This document shows positions 55,783 through 64,000 of a DNA stretch of 64,000 bases, piece by piece. The translations under genes were made by a program, and so were the position numbers. This DNA comes from Janthinobacterium violaceinigrum. GTDB lineage: Bacteria > Pseudomonadota > Gammaproteobacteria > Burkholderiales > Burkholderiaceae_D. Location: the NCBI RefSeq assembly GCF_009208555.1, contig NZ_WFLI01000016.1, positions 62,001 to 126,000 on the forward strand, written 5' to 3'. The notes under the pieces were generated by a model. That model worked only from the letters and a program-made list of their open reading frames with translations, made no database searches and was not told where the DNA came from. Position 1 is the first letter of the stretch. The number at the start of each line of letters is the position of its first letter.

Positions 55783-55817
55783 AAACCCCGTCGCTTATAT
55801 AGGCTGCGGGGTTTTTT
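55783..55817 (+). terminator. Terminator-like hairpin between dps and nfeD
   Basis: AAACCCCG pairs with CGGGGTTT with a further GC/GC after a bulge, loop near TTATATAG, followed by six T. It lies 30 bases ahead of the nfeD start. Confidence 0.8.
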
Positions 55818-55846
55818 ATTTTCGGATTCATAAAGATGGAGGCATC

Positions 55847-56263
55847 ATGGCTGAATGGGTAGGCTGGTTTGTGGCGGCTGGCGCGGTATTGATCCTGGAA
55901 CTGTTTACGGGCACGTTTTATCTGCTGATGATCGCCATCGGCATTGGTGCCGGAGGATTGGTGGCGCTGGCGGGCGGCAATGGCAGCTGGCAGGCCCTGA
56001 CGGCCGCCATTGTCGGCGTGGCGGCCACGCTGTTACTGCGGCGCAGCCGTTTCGGCAAGGCGGCGCGGCGCGATGCGGCGCAGGACCCGAATGTGAATCT
56101 CGATATCGGCCAAAGCGTGGCAGTCGCGCATTGGGTCGATGGCGCTGCGCGCGTCATGTATCGCGGCGCCTTGTGGGATGTGGAACTGATTCCCGGCAGC
56201 GATGCGCAGGCGGGGCATTACACCATCCGCGCCGTGCGCGGCAGCCGTTTGATTGTTGGATAA
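55847..56263 (+). CDS. NfeD-family membrane protein
   Basis: A 138-residue protein with two or three membrane helices (about 3-28, WVGWFVAAGAVLILELFTG, then YLLMIAIGIGAGGLVALA and LTAAIVGVAATLLL) and a C-terminal OB-fold domain (about 80-138, VNLDIGQSVAVAHWVDGAARV). Such short NfeD proteins are encoded next to SPFH proteins and likely form membrane complexes with them. ATGGAGG lies before the ATG; the SPFH gene follows 15 bp later. Confidence 0.85.
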   Translation: MAEWVGWFVAAGAVLILELFTGTFYLLMIAIGIGAGGLVALAGGNGSWQALTAAIVGVAATLLLRRSRFGKAARRDAAQDPNVNLDIGQSVAVAHWVDGAARVMYRGALWDVELIPGSDAQAGHYTIRAVRGSRLIVG

Positions 56264-56278
56264 CCTGGAGAGTAGATT

Positions 56279-57223
56279 ATGGAAGTAAGCATCGGAAGCG
56301 TGTCGCTGATCTTGTTATTGCTGGCATTGGTATTTGTCTTCAAGACCGTCAATGTGGTGCCGCAGCAGCATGCCTGGGTGGTAGAGCGGCTGGGCAAGTT
56401 CCATGCGGTATTGGGTCCCGGCTTGAATATCGTCGTGCCTTTTGTTGATCGCATCGCTTACAAGCACGTGCTCAAGGAAATCCCGCTCGACGTGCCGCCG
56501 CAGGTGTGCATTACGCGCGACAATACGCAATTGCAGGTCGATGGCATTCTGTATTTCCAGATTACCGACGCCATGCGTGCTTCATATGGTTCGTCGAATT
56601 ATATTGCCGCCATTACGCAACTGGCGCAAACGACCTTGCGTTCGGTGATCGGTAAAATGGAACTCGACAAGACATTTGAAGAGCGCGACCATATCAATAC
56701 GGCCATCGTGAATGCGATCGATGAATCGGCGGCGAATTGGGGTGTCAAGGTATTGCGCTATGAAATCAAGGATTTGACGCCGCCCAAGGAAATCCTGCAT
56801 GCGATGCAGGCGCAGATTACGGCCGAGCGCGAAAAGCGTGCCCTGATTGCCGCCTCGGAAGGGCGCAAGCAGGAACAGATCAATATCGCCAGCGGCGAGC
56901 GCGAAGCGGCGATTGCCCGCTCGGAAGGTGAAAAGCAGGCATCGATCAACCGCGCCGAAGGCCAGGCCACGGCCATCGTCGCGCTGGCGCAGGCCAGTGC
57001 CGAAGCGCTGCGCCAGGTGGGCGCCGCCATCCGCGAGCCGGGCGGCGAGGATGCCGTCAACCTGAAAGTGGCCGAGCAGTATGTGGGCGCATTCGCGCAA
57101 TTGGCGAAAACGAATAACTCGATTATCGTGCCGGCCAATCTGGGCGACATGAGCGGTTTGATCGCCACGGCGATGCAGGTGGTAAAAACGCAGAAGCCGA
57201 AAGGCGGCGTGGCTATTCCCTGA
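56279..57223 (+). CDS. SPFH/stomatin-family membrane protein (QmcA-like)
   Basis: A 314-residue protein with one N-terminal membrane helix (about 8-24), a band-7/SPFH domain (about 30-190, VERLGKFHAVLGPGLNIVVPFVDR) and a long helical C-terminal region with EREKRALIAASEGRKQEQIN. It matches E. coli QmcA in layout. It organises membrane complexes or protease access and is paired with NfeD, as in many bacteria. A terminator lies 52 bp after the stop. Confidence 0.9.
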   Translation: MEVSIGSVSLILLLLALVFVFKTVNVVPQQHAWVVERLGKFHAVLGPGLNIVVPFVDRIAYKHVLKEIPLDVPPQVCITRDNTQLQVDGILYFQITDAMRASYGSSNYIAAITQLAQTTLRSVIGKMELDKTFEERDHINTAIVNAIDESAANWGVKVLRYEIKDLTPPKEILHAMQAQITAEREKRALIAASEGRKQEQINIASGEREAAIARSEGEKQASINRAEGQATAIVALAQASAEALRQVGAAIREPGGEDAVNLKVAEQYVGAFAQLAKTNNSIIVPANLGDMSGLIATAMQVVKTQKPKGGVAIP

Positions 57224-57274
57224 TTGTCTGCTGGCTTGGTGAATAGCAAGTCCGTAGCAAGTTTGTTGTCAATA

Positions 57275-57296
57275 CTGCCCGCCTTATGGCGGGCAG
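57275..57296 (+). terminator. Terminator after SPFH gene
   Basis: CTGCCCGCC pairs perfectly with GGCGGGCAG around TTAT, followed by TTTGCATTT. Confidence 0.75.
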
Positions 57297-57865
57297 TTTG
57301 CATTTGCGCTGGCTGGAATATATGGCGCTGCCAGGGCAGCAGTATCTGCGCGTGGAGCAGTAACGTTGAAAATCTTTTCTTCATGTTATGCTGTGCGCAC
57401 TTTCGGGTCTATATGCTCTGTCGTGCGGCGCTTGTTTTTGCTATTGGAATAGAATCTGCTGCTCAGCGTGGCGATGGTTGTGCCGATAGCCGCGACGAAT
57501 ATCCGGGCGGTATTTTGGCAGCGGATGCGTAATTGGCGATAGTATTGCCTCCATGTGTGTTTTCAATTGCCATTTATAATTACTATAAATTGCAATGAAA
57601 CAAAAAGTACTGCAGAATAAATGCTGCCGATGGCGTTGTATTGAATTCCAGCCGCACAAAGCAGGGACGCTTGCGCAGCCGGTCCATGCGCGATGGCGGT
57701 TCCCGGGATTGACGATTTTCAGGGTCTGAAAGCAGGGAGAGTCGGGTTTTTGGTAAAAGAATTGTAAAAAACAATCAAATCTTAAGAAAAATCACCTCAG
57801 TCGCGTTACAATTGGATAGAATTTAACTGTTCAGTTATATTTTTCAACTCACACAAGGAAATATC
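57297..57865. other. Long AT-richer intergenic region upstream of hns-like gene
   Basis: No convincing gene is seen in these 570 bases. The base composition is clearly lower in G+C than the rest, above all 57540-57600 and 57770-57850. TTGCCATTTATA (57567-57578) and TATAAATTGCAA (57584-57595) form an AT-rich hairpin with one mismatch. Low-GC DNA before an H-NS-type gene fits autoregulation by its own product, which is inference. A possible -10 box TAGAAT lies near 57817. Confidence 0.45.
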
Positions 57866-58174
57866 ATGGATCTGTCCAGCTTATCCCTGTCCGAACTGCG
57901 CACCTTGCAGGACGACATCAAGAAACAAATGAAGAAACGCGAACAGGACGATCTGTCCAAAGCGCGCGAGCAAATCCTGGCGATTGCCCAGAGCGTGGGC
58001 GTTTCCGTAAAAGATCTGGTTGGCACGGGTATTCGCGCTAAAACCGGCACGGTCGCTGTACGTTATCGCAATCCGGATGATGCGACGCAGCAGTGGACTG
58101 GCCGTGGCCGTCAACCGAAATGGGTCAAAGAGTGGACCGATTCGGGCAAGTCGCGTGATCTGCTGAAGGTTTGA
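57866..58174 (+). CDS. H-NS family nucleoid-associated protein
   Basis: A 102-residue histone-like protein. The N-terminal coiled coil (about 1-45, LSELRTLQDDIKKQMKKRE) makes dimers and the C-terminal DNA-binding domain has YRNPDDATQQWTGRGRQPKWV, with the GRGRQP hook that enters the minor groove of AT-rich DNA. It is shorter than enterobacterial H-NS and of the BpH3 type found in betaproteobacteria. AAGGAA lies before the ATG. Confidence 0.92.
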   Translation: MDLSSLSLSELRTLQDDIKKQMKKREQDDLSKAREQILAIAQSVGVSVKDLVGTGIRAKTGTVAVRYRNPDDATQQWTGRGRQPKWVKEWTDSGKSRDLLKV

Positions 58175-58201
58175 TCCTGAAGGGTTAAAAAACCGTTCAT
58201 T

Positions 58202-58259
58202 CGGATGCTTGTCCTGTGAAGTAGTACAGGTGTAGTACAAGGCAGCATGCAAGCATCCG
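58202..58259 (+). other. Large inverted repeat downstream of hns-like gene
   Basis: CGGATGCTTG (58202-58211) and CAAGCATCCG (58250-58259) pair perfectly across a 38-base interval that holds the direct repeat GTAGTACA twice (58221-58228 and 58232-58239) and CCTGT/ACAGG. A T-rich stretch follows (CTTTCTTT), so it may end the hns transcript or be a regulatory 3' structure. Confidence 0.5.
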
Positions 58260-58437
58260 GAACTTTCTTTATTCGTCGTCCTTGGCCAGCCAGGCCAGTC
58301 TGATTCACCTCTGCTTATTTTCATGGTATTTTTGTCTATACCAGTCTTTTTCCGCCTTATCTATTTTCCCCTCCCTGTTTTAATTCCGTCGCGCTGTGCT
58401 TTCCGCTTTCCGCTTGCCGCAGGCAATCGGCAAAATA

Positions 58438-58459
58438 AAACCCGGCATATAGCCGGGTT
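58438..58459. terminator. Terminator of smpB (minus strand)
   Basis: AAACCCGGC and GCCGGGTTT pair perfectly around ATATA minus its ends. On the minus strand it is followed by TATTTTG, suiting smpB. Confidence 0.75.
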
Positions 58460-58497
58460 TGCTGTTAAGGACGCAGCACGCTGCGCGCAGTACTGGA

Positions 58498-58947
58498 TCA
58501 GCGGCGGTGCGACTTCATTGCTGCCTGCACTTCGCGCGCGCCATCGCGGTCGCGCTCTGCTGCCCGCTTGTCGTGCTGTTTCTTGCCCTTGGCCAGGCCG
58601 ATTTCGCATTTCACGCGGCCGCCCTTGTAGTGCAGGTTGAGCGGCACCAGCGTGTAGCCGGAACGTTCCACCTTGCCGATCAGTTTATCCATTTCCGCGC
58701 GGTGCAGCAGCAGCTTGCGCGTGCGTACGGCTTCCGGGTGGATATGGGTGGAGGCGGTCGGCAGGGCGCTGATATGCGCGCCGAACAGGAAGAGTTCGTC
58801 GCCGCGGACGACAACGTAGGCTTCCTTGATTTGTACGCGGGCGTCGCGGATGGCTTTGACTTCCCAGCCTTCCAGCACGATGCCCGCTTCGTAGCGATCC
58901 TCGATAAAGTAGTCGTGGAAGGCTTTTCTGTTGTCTGCTATGGTCAT
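58498..58947 (-). CDS. smpB: SsrA-binding protein SmpB
   Basis: A 149-residue tmRNA partner for rescue of stalled ribosomes. [22 protein letters not shown] and [25 protein letters not shown] are the conserved barrel segments; the C-terminal tail ([20 protein letters not shown]) is the basic helix that enters the mRNA channel. It is divergent from ratA, the usual neighbour. Confidence 0.96.
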   Translation of the reverse strand: MTIADNRKAFHDYFIEDRYEAGIVLEGWEVKAIRDARVQIKEAYVVVRGDELFLFGAHISALPTASTHIHPEAVRTRKLLLHRAEMDKLIGKVERSGYTLVPLNLHYKGGRVKCEIGLAKGKKQHDKRAAERDRDGAREVQAAMKSHRR

Positions 58948-59040
58948 GAGATGGTAAATGTGCGCGGGTCGGTTAAACTACTGTCTCGCGCAAGCGCGAT
59001 AAAATCAAATGTATCCAACATCATAGCAAATGGTTCTTCA

Positions 59041-59472
59041 ATGGCAGTAGTACATAAATCAGTTTTTCTCGGCTATAGCGCCGAACAAATGTTCGCGCTG
59101 GTGGCGGCGGTGGAAGATTATCCCAAATTCCTGCCCTGGTGCGGTGCGGTCGAGATTCGCGAGCGGGGCGAGAACACGGTTGTCGCCAGCGTGGGCATAC
59201 ATTACCACGGCGTGCGCCAAAGCTTCACCACGTCCAACGAGAACGTGCCGCCGAGCTCCATCAAGATGAAGCTGGTGGACGGTCCTTTCAAGACCCTCGA
59301 TGGCGTATGGACCTTCAAGGCCTTGCGTGAGGATGCCTGCAAGATCGAACTGGATCTGCACTACGAGTTTTCCAGCCGCGTGCTTGAGCAGATCATCGGT
59401 CCCGTCTTCGGCATGATCGCCAACAGCATGGTCGATTCCTTCTGCAAGCGCGCGGAGACGGTGTATGGCTGA
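59041..59472 (+). CDS. ratA: RatA-family START-like protein
   Basis: A 143-residue polyketide-cyclase/START-fold protein (MFALVAAVEDYPKFLPWC; ending MIANSMVDSFCKRAETVYG). In E. coli RatA was reported as a ribosome-association toxin; in other bacteria the same family is linked to ubiquinone or respiration (Coq10-like). Which applies here is not clear. It lies divergent from smpB and overlaps rnfH by eight bases, the conserved smpB-ratA-rnfH order. Confidence 0.88.
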   Translation: MAVVHKSVFLGYSAEQMFALVAAVEDYPKFLPWCGAVEIRERGENTVVASVGIHYHGVRQSFTTSNENVPPSSIKMKLVDGPFKTLDGVWTFKALREDACKIELDLHYEFSSRVLEQIIGPVFGMIANSMVDSFCKRAETVYG

Positions 59473-59761
59473 GGCCGACATCCAGGTGCAAGTCTGCCAC
59501 GCCTTGCCGGGTAGCAGCTTCCTGCGCACCTTGATGGTGCCTGCGGGCACGACCATCGAGCAGGCCGTGGCGCAGAGCGGCTTGCTGCAAGCCATCCCCG
59601 GCATCGACCTGGCCATCAATATGGTCGGCATCTATGGCAAGAAGAAGACGCCCGATACCGTCTTGCACGAGCATGACCGGGTGGAAGTGTACCGGCCCCT
59701 GCAGGCGGACCCGAAAGAGGCGCGCCGGCGCCGCGCCAGCAGCAAGCCTGCCAAGGGTTGA
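59465..59761 (+). CDS. rnfH: RnfH-family ubiquitin-like protein
   Basis: A 98-residue beta-grasp protein (RTLMVPAGTTIEQAVAQSGLL; DLAINMVGIYGKKKTPDTVL; DRVEVYRPLQADPKEARRRR) matching the RatB/RnfH family. Its function is not well settled; it is found with ratA. It overlaps the ratA stop, so the two are coupled. Confidence 0.88.
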   Translation: MAEADIQVQVCHALPGSSFLRTLMVPAGTTIEQAVAQSGLLQAIPGIDLAINMVGIYGKKKTPDTVLHEHDRVEVYRPLQADPKEARRRRASSKPAKG

Positions 59762-59869
59762 ACGGGCAGGGCGGCAGCAGCCTGGCCCCTGCCTGGCAGG
59801 CGACATTTTTTGCTATTTTCAAATATCTTTTCTATGCTGCAAGGACGGAGGGCGCTTTTTTCTGTATAA

Positions 59870-61357
<1,488 letters not shown>

Positions 61358-61372
61358 ATAGCGACAGACCAG

Positions 61373-61394
61373 ACCGGCGCCCAGTGCGCCGGTT
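61373..61394 (+). terminator. Hairpin between guaB and guaA
   Basis: ACCGGCGC and GCGCCGGT pair perfectly around CCAGT, followed by TTTTG. It may attenuate guaA. The upstream ATG candidate of guaA (61400) lies in its tail. Confidence 0.7.
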
Positions 61395-61423
61395 TTGTAA
61401 TGACCTCAGATAAAGTCCCCATC

Positions 61424-63034
61424 ATGCATTCTAAAATCCTCATTCTCGATTTCGGTTCCCAAGTCACCCAGTTGATCGCCCGCCGCGTGCGCGATTCCGG
61501 CGTGTTTTCCGAAGTCTTCCCGTATGACGTCAGCGACGAATTCGTGCGCAACTACGGTGCTGCCGGCGTGATCCTGTCGGGCAGCCACAATTCCACCCTG
61601 GACGGCGATTCGCCGCGCGCGCCGCAAGCCGTGTTCGAACTGGGCGTGCCCGTGCTGGGCATCTGCTACGGCATGCAAACCATGGCGGCCCAGCTGGGCG
61701 GCAAGGTGGAAAACGGCCTGGTGCGCGAATTCGGCTACGCAGAAGTGCGTGCCCGCAGCCACACCAAGTTGCTCAACGGTATTGCCGACTTCGTCACCGA
61801 CGAAGGCCATGGCATGCTGAAAGTATGGATGAGCCATGGCGACAAGGTGCTGGAAATGCCGCCAGGCTTCAAGCTGATGGGCAATACCCCGAGCTGCCCG
61901 ATCGCCGCCATGGCCGACGAAGAGCGCCAGTTCTACGGCGTGCAATTCCACCCGGAAGTGACGCACACGGTGCAGGGCAAGGCCATGATCGGCCGCTTCG
62001 TGCATGAAATCTGCGGCTGCAAGTCGGACTGGAACATGCCCGACTACATCAGCGAAGCGGTGGAAAAGATCCGCGCGCAAGTGGGGACGGATGAAGTCAT
62101 CCTGGGCCTGTCCGGCGGCGTCGATTCGTCCGTCGCGGCAGCGCTGATCCACCGCGCCATCGGCGACCAGCTGACCTGCGTGTTCGTCGACCACGGCCTG
62201 CTGCGCCTGGACGAAGGCAAGATGGTGATGGACATGTTCGCCAAGAACCTGGGCGTGAAAGTCATCCGCGTCGATGCGGAAGACCAGTTCATGGGCCACC
62301 TGGCCGGCGTCACCGATCCCGAGCAGAAGCGCAAGATCATCGGCCGCGAATTCGTCGAAGTGTTCCAGGTCGAATCTGGCAAGCTGGTCAACGCCAAATG
62401 GCTGGCGCAAGGCACGATTTATCCGGACGTCATCGAATCGGCGGGCAAGGGCAAAAAAGGCCAGACCATCAAGAGCCACCACAACGTGGGCGGCTTGCCG
62501 GATACCATGAAGCTCAAGCTGCTCGAACCGCTGCGCGAACTGTTCAAGGATGAAGTGCGCAAGCTCGGCGTCGCGCTCGGCTTGCCGCATGACATGGTCT
62601 ACCGCCACCCGTTCCCGGGCCCCGGCCTGGGCGTGCGTATCCTCGGCGAAGTCAAGAAAGACTACGCCGACCTGCTGCGCCGCGCCGATGCCATCTTCAT
62701 CGAAGAGCTGCGCAACACGCCTTATGAATTCGTCGCCGGCCAGGCCGTCGATCCGGATGCGCTGCCAGCGAACTGGTACGAAGCGACCAGCCAGGCTTTC
62801 GCCGTCTTCCTGCCCGTCAAATCGGTGGGCGTGATGGGCGATGGCCGCACCTATGAATACGTGGTGGCCCTGCGTGCGGTGCAGACGCAGGACTTCATGA
62901 CGGCCCACTGGGCACACTTGCCGCACAGCTTGCTGGGCAAGGTCTCGAACCGCATCATCAACGAAGTGCGCGGCATCAACCGCGTGGTCTACGATATCTC
63001 GGGCAAGCCGCCTGCGACCATCGAATGGGAGTGA
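61424..63034 (+). CDS. guaA: GMP synthase (glutamine-hydrolysing)
   Basis: A 536-residue enzyme that aminates XMP to GMP. The N-terminal glutamine amidotransferase has [10 protein letters not shown] with the catalytic cysteine and FHPEVTHT; the ATP pyrophosphatase has [14 protein letters not shown]; the C-terminal dimerisation domain ends [11 protein letters not shown] at 61424 gives [13 protein letters not shown]; an in-frame ATG at 61400 would add eight residues but lies at the end of a terminator hairpin, so it is second choice. Confidence 0.96.
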   Translation: MHSKILILDFGSQVTQLIARRVRDSGVFSEVFPYDVSDEFVRNYGAAGVILSGSHNSTLDGDSPRAPQAVFELGVPVLGICYGMQTMAAQLGGKVENGLVREFGYAEVRARSHTKLLNGIADFVTDEGHGMLKVWMSHGDKVLEMPPGFKLMGNTPSCPIAAMADEERQFYGVQFHPEVTHTVQGKAMIGRFVHEICGCKSDWNMPDYISEAVEKIRAQVGTDEVILGLSGGVDSSVAAALIHRAIGDQLTCVFVDHGLLRLDEGKMVMDMFAKNLGVKVIRVDAEDQFMGHLAGVTDPEQKRKIIGREFVEVFQVESGKLVNAKWLAQGTIYPDVIESAGKGKKGQTIKSHHNVGGLPDTMKLKLLEPLRELFKDEVRKLGVALGLPHDMVYRHPFPGPGLGVRILGEVKKDYADLLRRADAIFIEELRNTPYEFVAGQAVDPDALPANWYEATSQAFAVFLPVKSVGVMGDGRTYEYVVALRAVQTQDFMTAHWAHLPHSLLGKVSNRIINEVRGINRVVYDISGKPPATIEWE

Positions 63035-63073
63035 TGGGTTCGCTTTAGCTGCTTGATTTAAAGTGAAAAATTG

Positions 63074-63118
63074 ATGGCCGTTGATAATTCAAAAAGAATT
63101 ATCAATGGCCATTTTTTT
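63074..63118 (+). terminator. Strong terminator after guaA
   Basis: ATGGCCGTTGATAATTC (63074-63090) pairs with GAATTATCAATGGCCAT (63096-63112) with one mismatch around an A-only loop; seven T follow. It ends guaA transcripts. Confidence 0.85.
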
Positions 63119-63290
63119 GATGTGCGTGTGGTTGATCCGTCGCGCCAAGGCAATGCGTGCATTGACGTCTGCACCGCGATCCCAGGTCAATGACTCCACC
63201 CAGCCATCAGGCAGTTTTTTGACTACACAGGTCAGCGCATGGATCACGCTGCGCGTCGTTCCCCGTGAACTGCACCACTCCATCTACCGC
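63110..63290 (-). pseudogene. Remnant of an IS30-like transposase
   Basis: On the minus strand a fragment of about 60 codons reads VVKKLPDGWVESLTWDRGADV and then NARIALARRIN; the LTWDRG stretch resembles the second catalytic aspartate region of IS30-family transposases. It lacks both ends of the gene, is preceded by an in-frame stop just upstream of its ATG-like codon, and ends near the guaA terminator. No inverted repeats or target duplication were found. It is probably the decayed trace of an insertion. Confidence 0.5.
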
Positions 63291-63316
63291 GATTTTTCAG
63301 CAAGGTAGTGATCCGG

Positions 63317-63754
63317 CTATTTCTCGCTCTTGCTTGCGGCCTCGGCGCAATCTGCGGCTTTTTTGTGGATGGCTTCGAGGCCTTGACGCGCGAGGTGCAG
63401 CAGCTCTAATTCTACGGTGCTGCCATTTTGCATGGACAGGCGCTTCACGGCGGAGGCAAGCATGGGGGGAAGTTCCAGAAAATGCAGGATCAGCGCCCCT
63501 CCGGCCGGCACTGGCGGGTCGATTTGCGTCGCTCTGGCGATGGGCAATGTCCCATGCACAAGCCAGGCGGTGCTGACGCCGAGGGCCGCGGCAATCTTCT
63601 CTGCCGCATCCATAAGCAGTGTGGCTTTGCCTGATTCATAGCGATACAGTTGCGTGGGATTGATGCCCGCCCGTTCGGCAAGCTGCACTTGTGAGATATG
63701 AAGATTCTCGCGGCAGCTTTTGAGGCGCTCAGAAACATGGGTGTTGCCAGACAT
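63317..63754 (-). CDS. XRE-family transcriptional regulator
   Basis: A 145-residue protein with an N-terminal helix-turn-helix of the Cro/CI type (residues about 9-65, LKSCRENLHISQVQLAERAG then NPTQLYRYESGKA) and a C-terminal region of about 75 residues with a helical, charged tail (ELELLHLARQGLEAIHKKA). No peptidase or sensory domain is evident. AAAGG stands before the ATG. It lies next to a transposase remnant, so it may belong to accessory DNA. Its targets are unknown. Confidence 0.85.
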   Translation of the reverse strand: MSGNTHVSERLKSCRENLHISQVQLAERAGINPTQLYRYESGKATLLMDAAEKIAAALGVSTAWLVHGTLPIARATQIDPPVPAGGALILHFLELPPMLASAVKRLSMQNGSTVELELLHLARQGLEAIHKKAADCAEAASKSEK

Positions 63755-64000
63755 ACATATTGCCTTTCAATATACAACGTTCGTGAATGACCGGCTGTGA
63801 CGCAGCTGTCTCCACAGTGATGAAAGGAACGAGAGCGTTTTTCCAGCCACAGCCTGGTCAACAGCAATGATTTTACCGTCCGGGAGCGGCATGGCGGCAT
63901 CCCTGGTTTCGTATTCCTTCCGGTCGGCCCGGGCAAGGTCGAGATCGTATACGAGTGCCGGAACTGACCCTGCCCCGCAGGGGAGGGCGTTGGGCGCAGT
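63755..64000. other. Right-edge intergenic region
   Basis: No complete gene is seen. A plus-strand stop-bounded frame from about 63830 to 63968 ends GFVFLPVGPGKVEIVYECRN-stop but has no start codon or ribosome binding site, so it may be a remnant of a lost gene. The remainder shows nothing recognised. Confidence 0.35.

Noticed and set aside
57224..57532. Frame of about 100 codons after the SPFH gene
   Set aside because: It crosses a clear terminator hairpin at 57275-57296, has no ribosome binding site, and its protein is a mixture of cysteines and tryptophans without domain pattern.
63830..63968. Plus-strand stop-bounded frame ending GFVFLPVGPGKVEIVYECRN
   Set aside because: No start codon or ribosome binding site; the composition looks protein-like, so it may be a relic, but it cannot be supported as a gene.

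Overview
The window looks like chromosomal core DNA of a high-GC betaproteobacterium of the Oxalobacteraceae, most like Janthinobacterium or its near relatives. This rests on the gene order (glnD, map, rpsB-tsf-pyrH-frr-uppS-cdsA-dxr-rseP-bamA-skp-lpxD-fabZ-lpxA-lpxB-rnhB, then ppsR/ppsA), a tandem glycine riboswitch ahead of gcvTHP, paired smc-zipA-ligA, a short H-NS-type protein, and the codon usage. It is inference from protein recognition and synteny; no database was searched.

Layout. 1-5200: start of an HD-domain hydrolase, a secreted TonB-C-like protein, a cheW and two tandem, partly homogenised chemoreceptor genes. 5200-13550: an RNase HI-like protein, a type II NADH dehydrogenase-like flavoprotein with an Rrf2 regulator, an MgtA-type Mg2+ P-type ATPase with a long leader and a small membrane partner, then a Bcr/CflA efflux pump with its TetR repressor and a clear operator, with a coupled leader/small-membrane-protein pair running divergently. 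13600-18610: gcvP, gcvH and gcvT on the minus strand behind a two-aptamer glycine riboswitch. 18700-28900: ClpP-like protease, PAP2 phosphatase, smc-zipA-ligA-galU-def. 28990-34120, minus strand: YcgR-like PilZ protein, a pseudouridine synthase, glnD and map. 34350-49440, plus strand: ribosomal protein S2, EF-Ts, UMP kinase, ribosome recycling factor, isoprenoid and phospholipid precursor enzymes, the BAM/Skp outer-membrane assembly genes and the first steps of lipid A synthesis. 49437-63034: rRNA-type methyltransferase, class V aminotransferase, ppsR facing ppsA, dps, nfeD-SPFH pair, hns-like gene, smpB, ratA-rnfH, guaB-guaA. 63035-64000: a decayed IS30-like transposase remnant and an XRE regulator.

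The genes act together mainly in cell-envelope biogenesis: uppS and cdsA supply lipid carriers and phospholipid precursors, dxr the isoprenoid units, lpxD/A/B and fabZ the lipid A and fatty-acid steps, and bamA, skp and rseP outer-membrane protein assembly and stress signalling. They sit next to translation genes (rpsB, tsf, frr).

The most unusual feature is a structured repeat of about 120-130 bp found twice, at 13616-13746 and 51452-51570. Each copy lies between convergent genes, runs up to their stop codons, has near-matching terminal inverted repeats, and keeps the same internal helices with different base pairs. Other points of interest are a dyad in the promoter of the ndh-like/rrf2 pair, the divergent TetR operator with a translationally coupled micropeptide pair, the structured mgtA leader with an ATGA-overlapping upstream reading frame, an extra helix-hairpin-helix-like segment in LigA, and a possible small RNA or attenuator ahead of nfeD.
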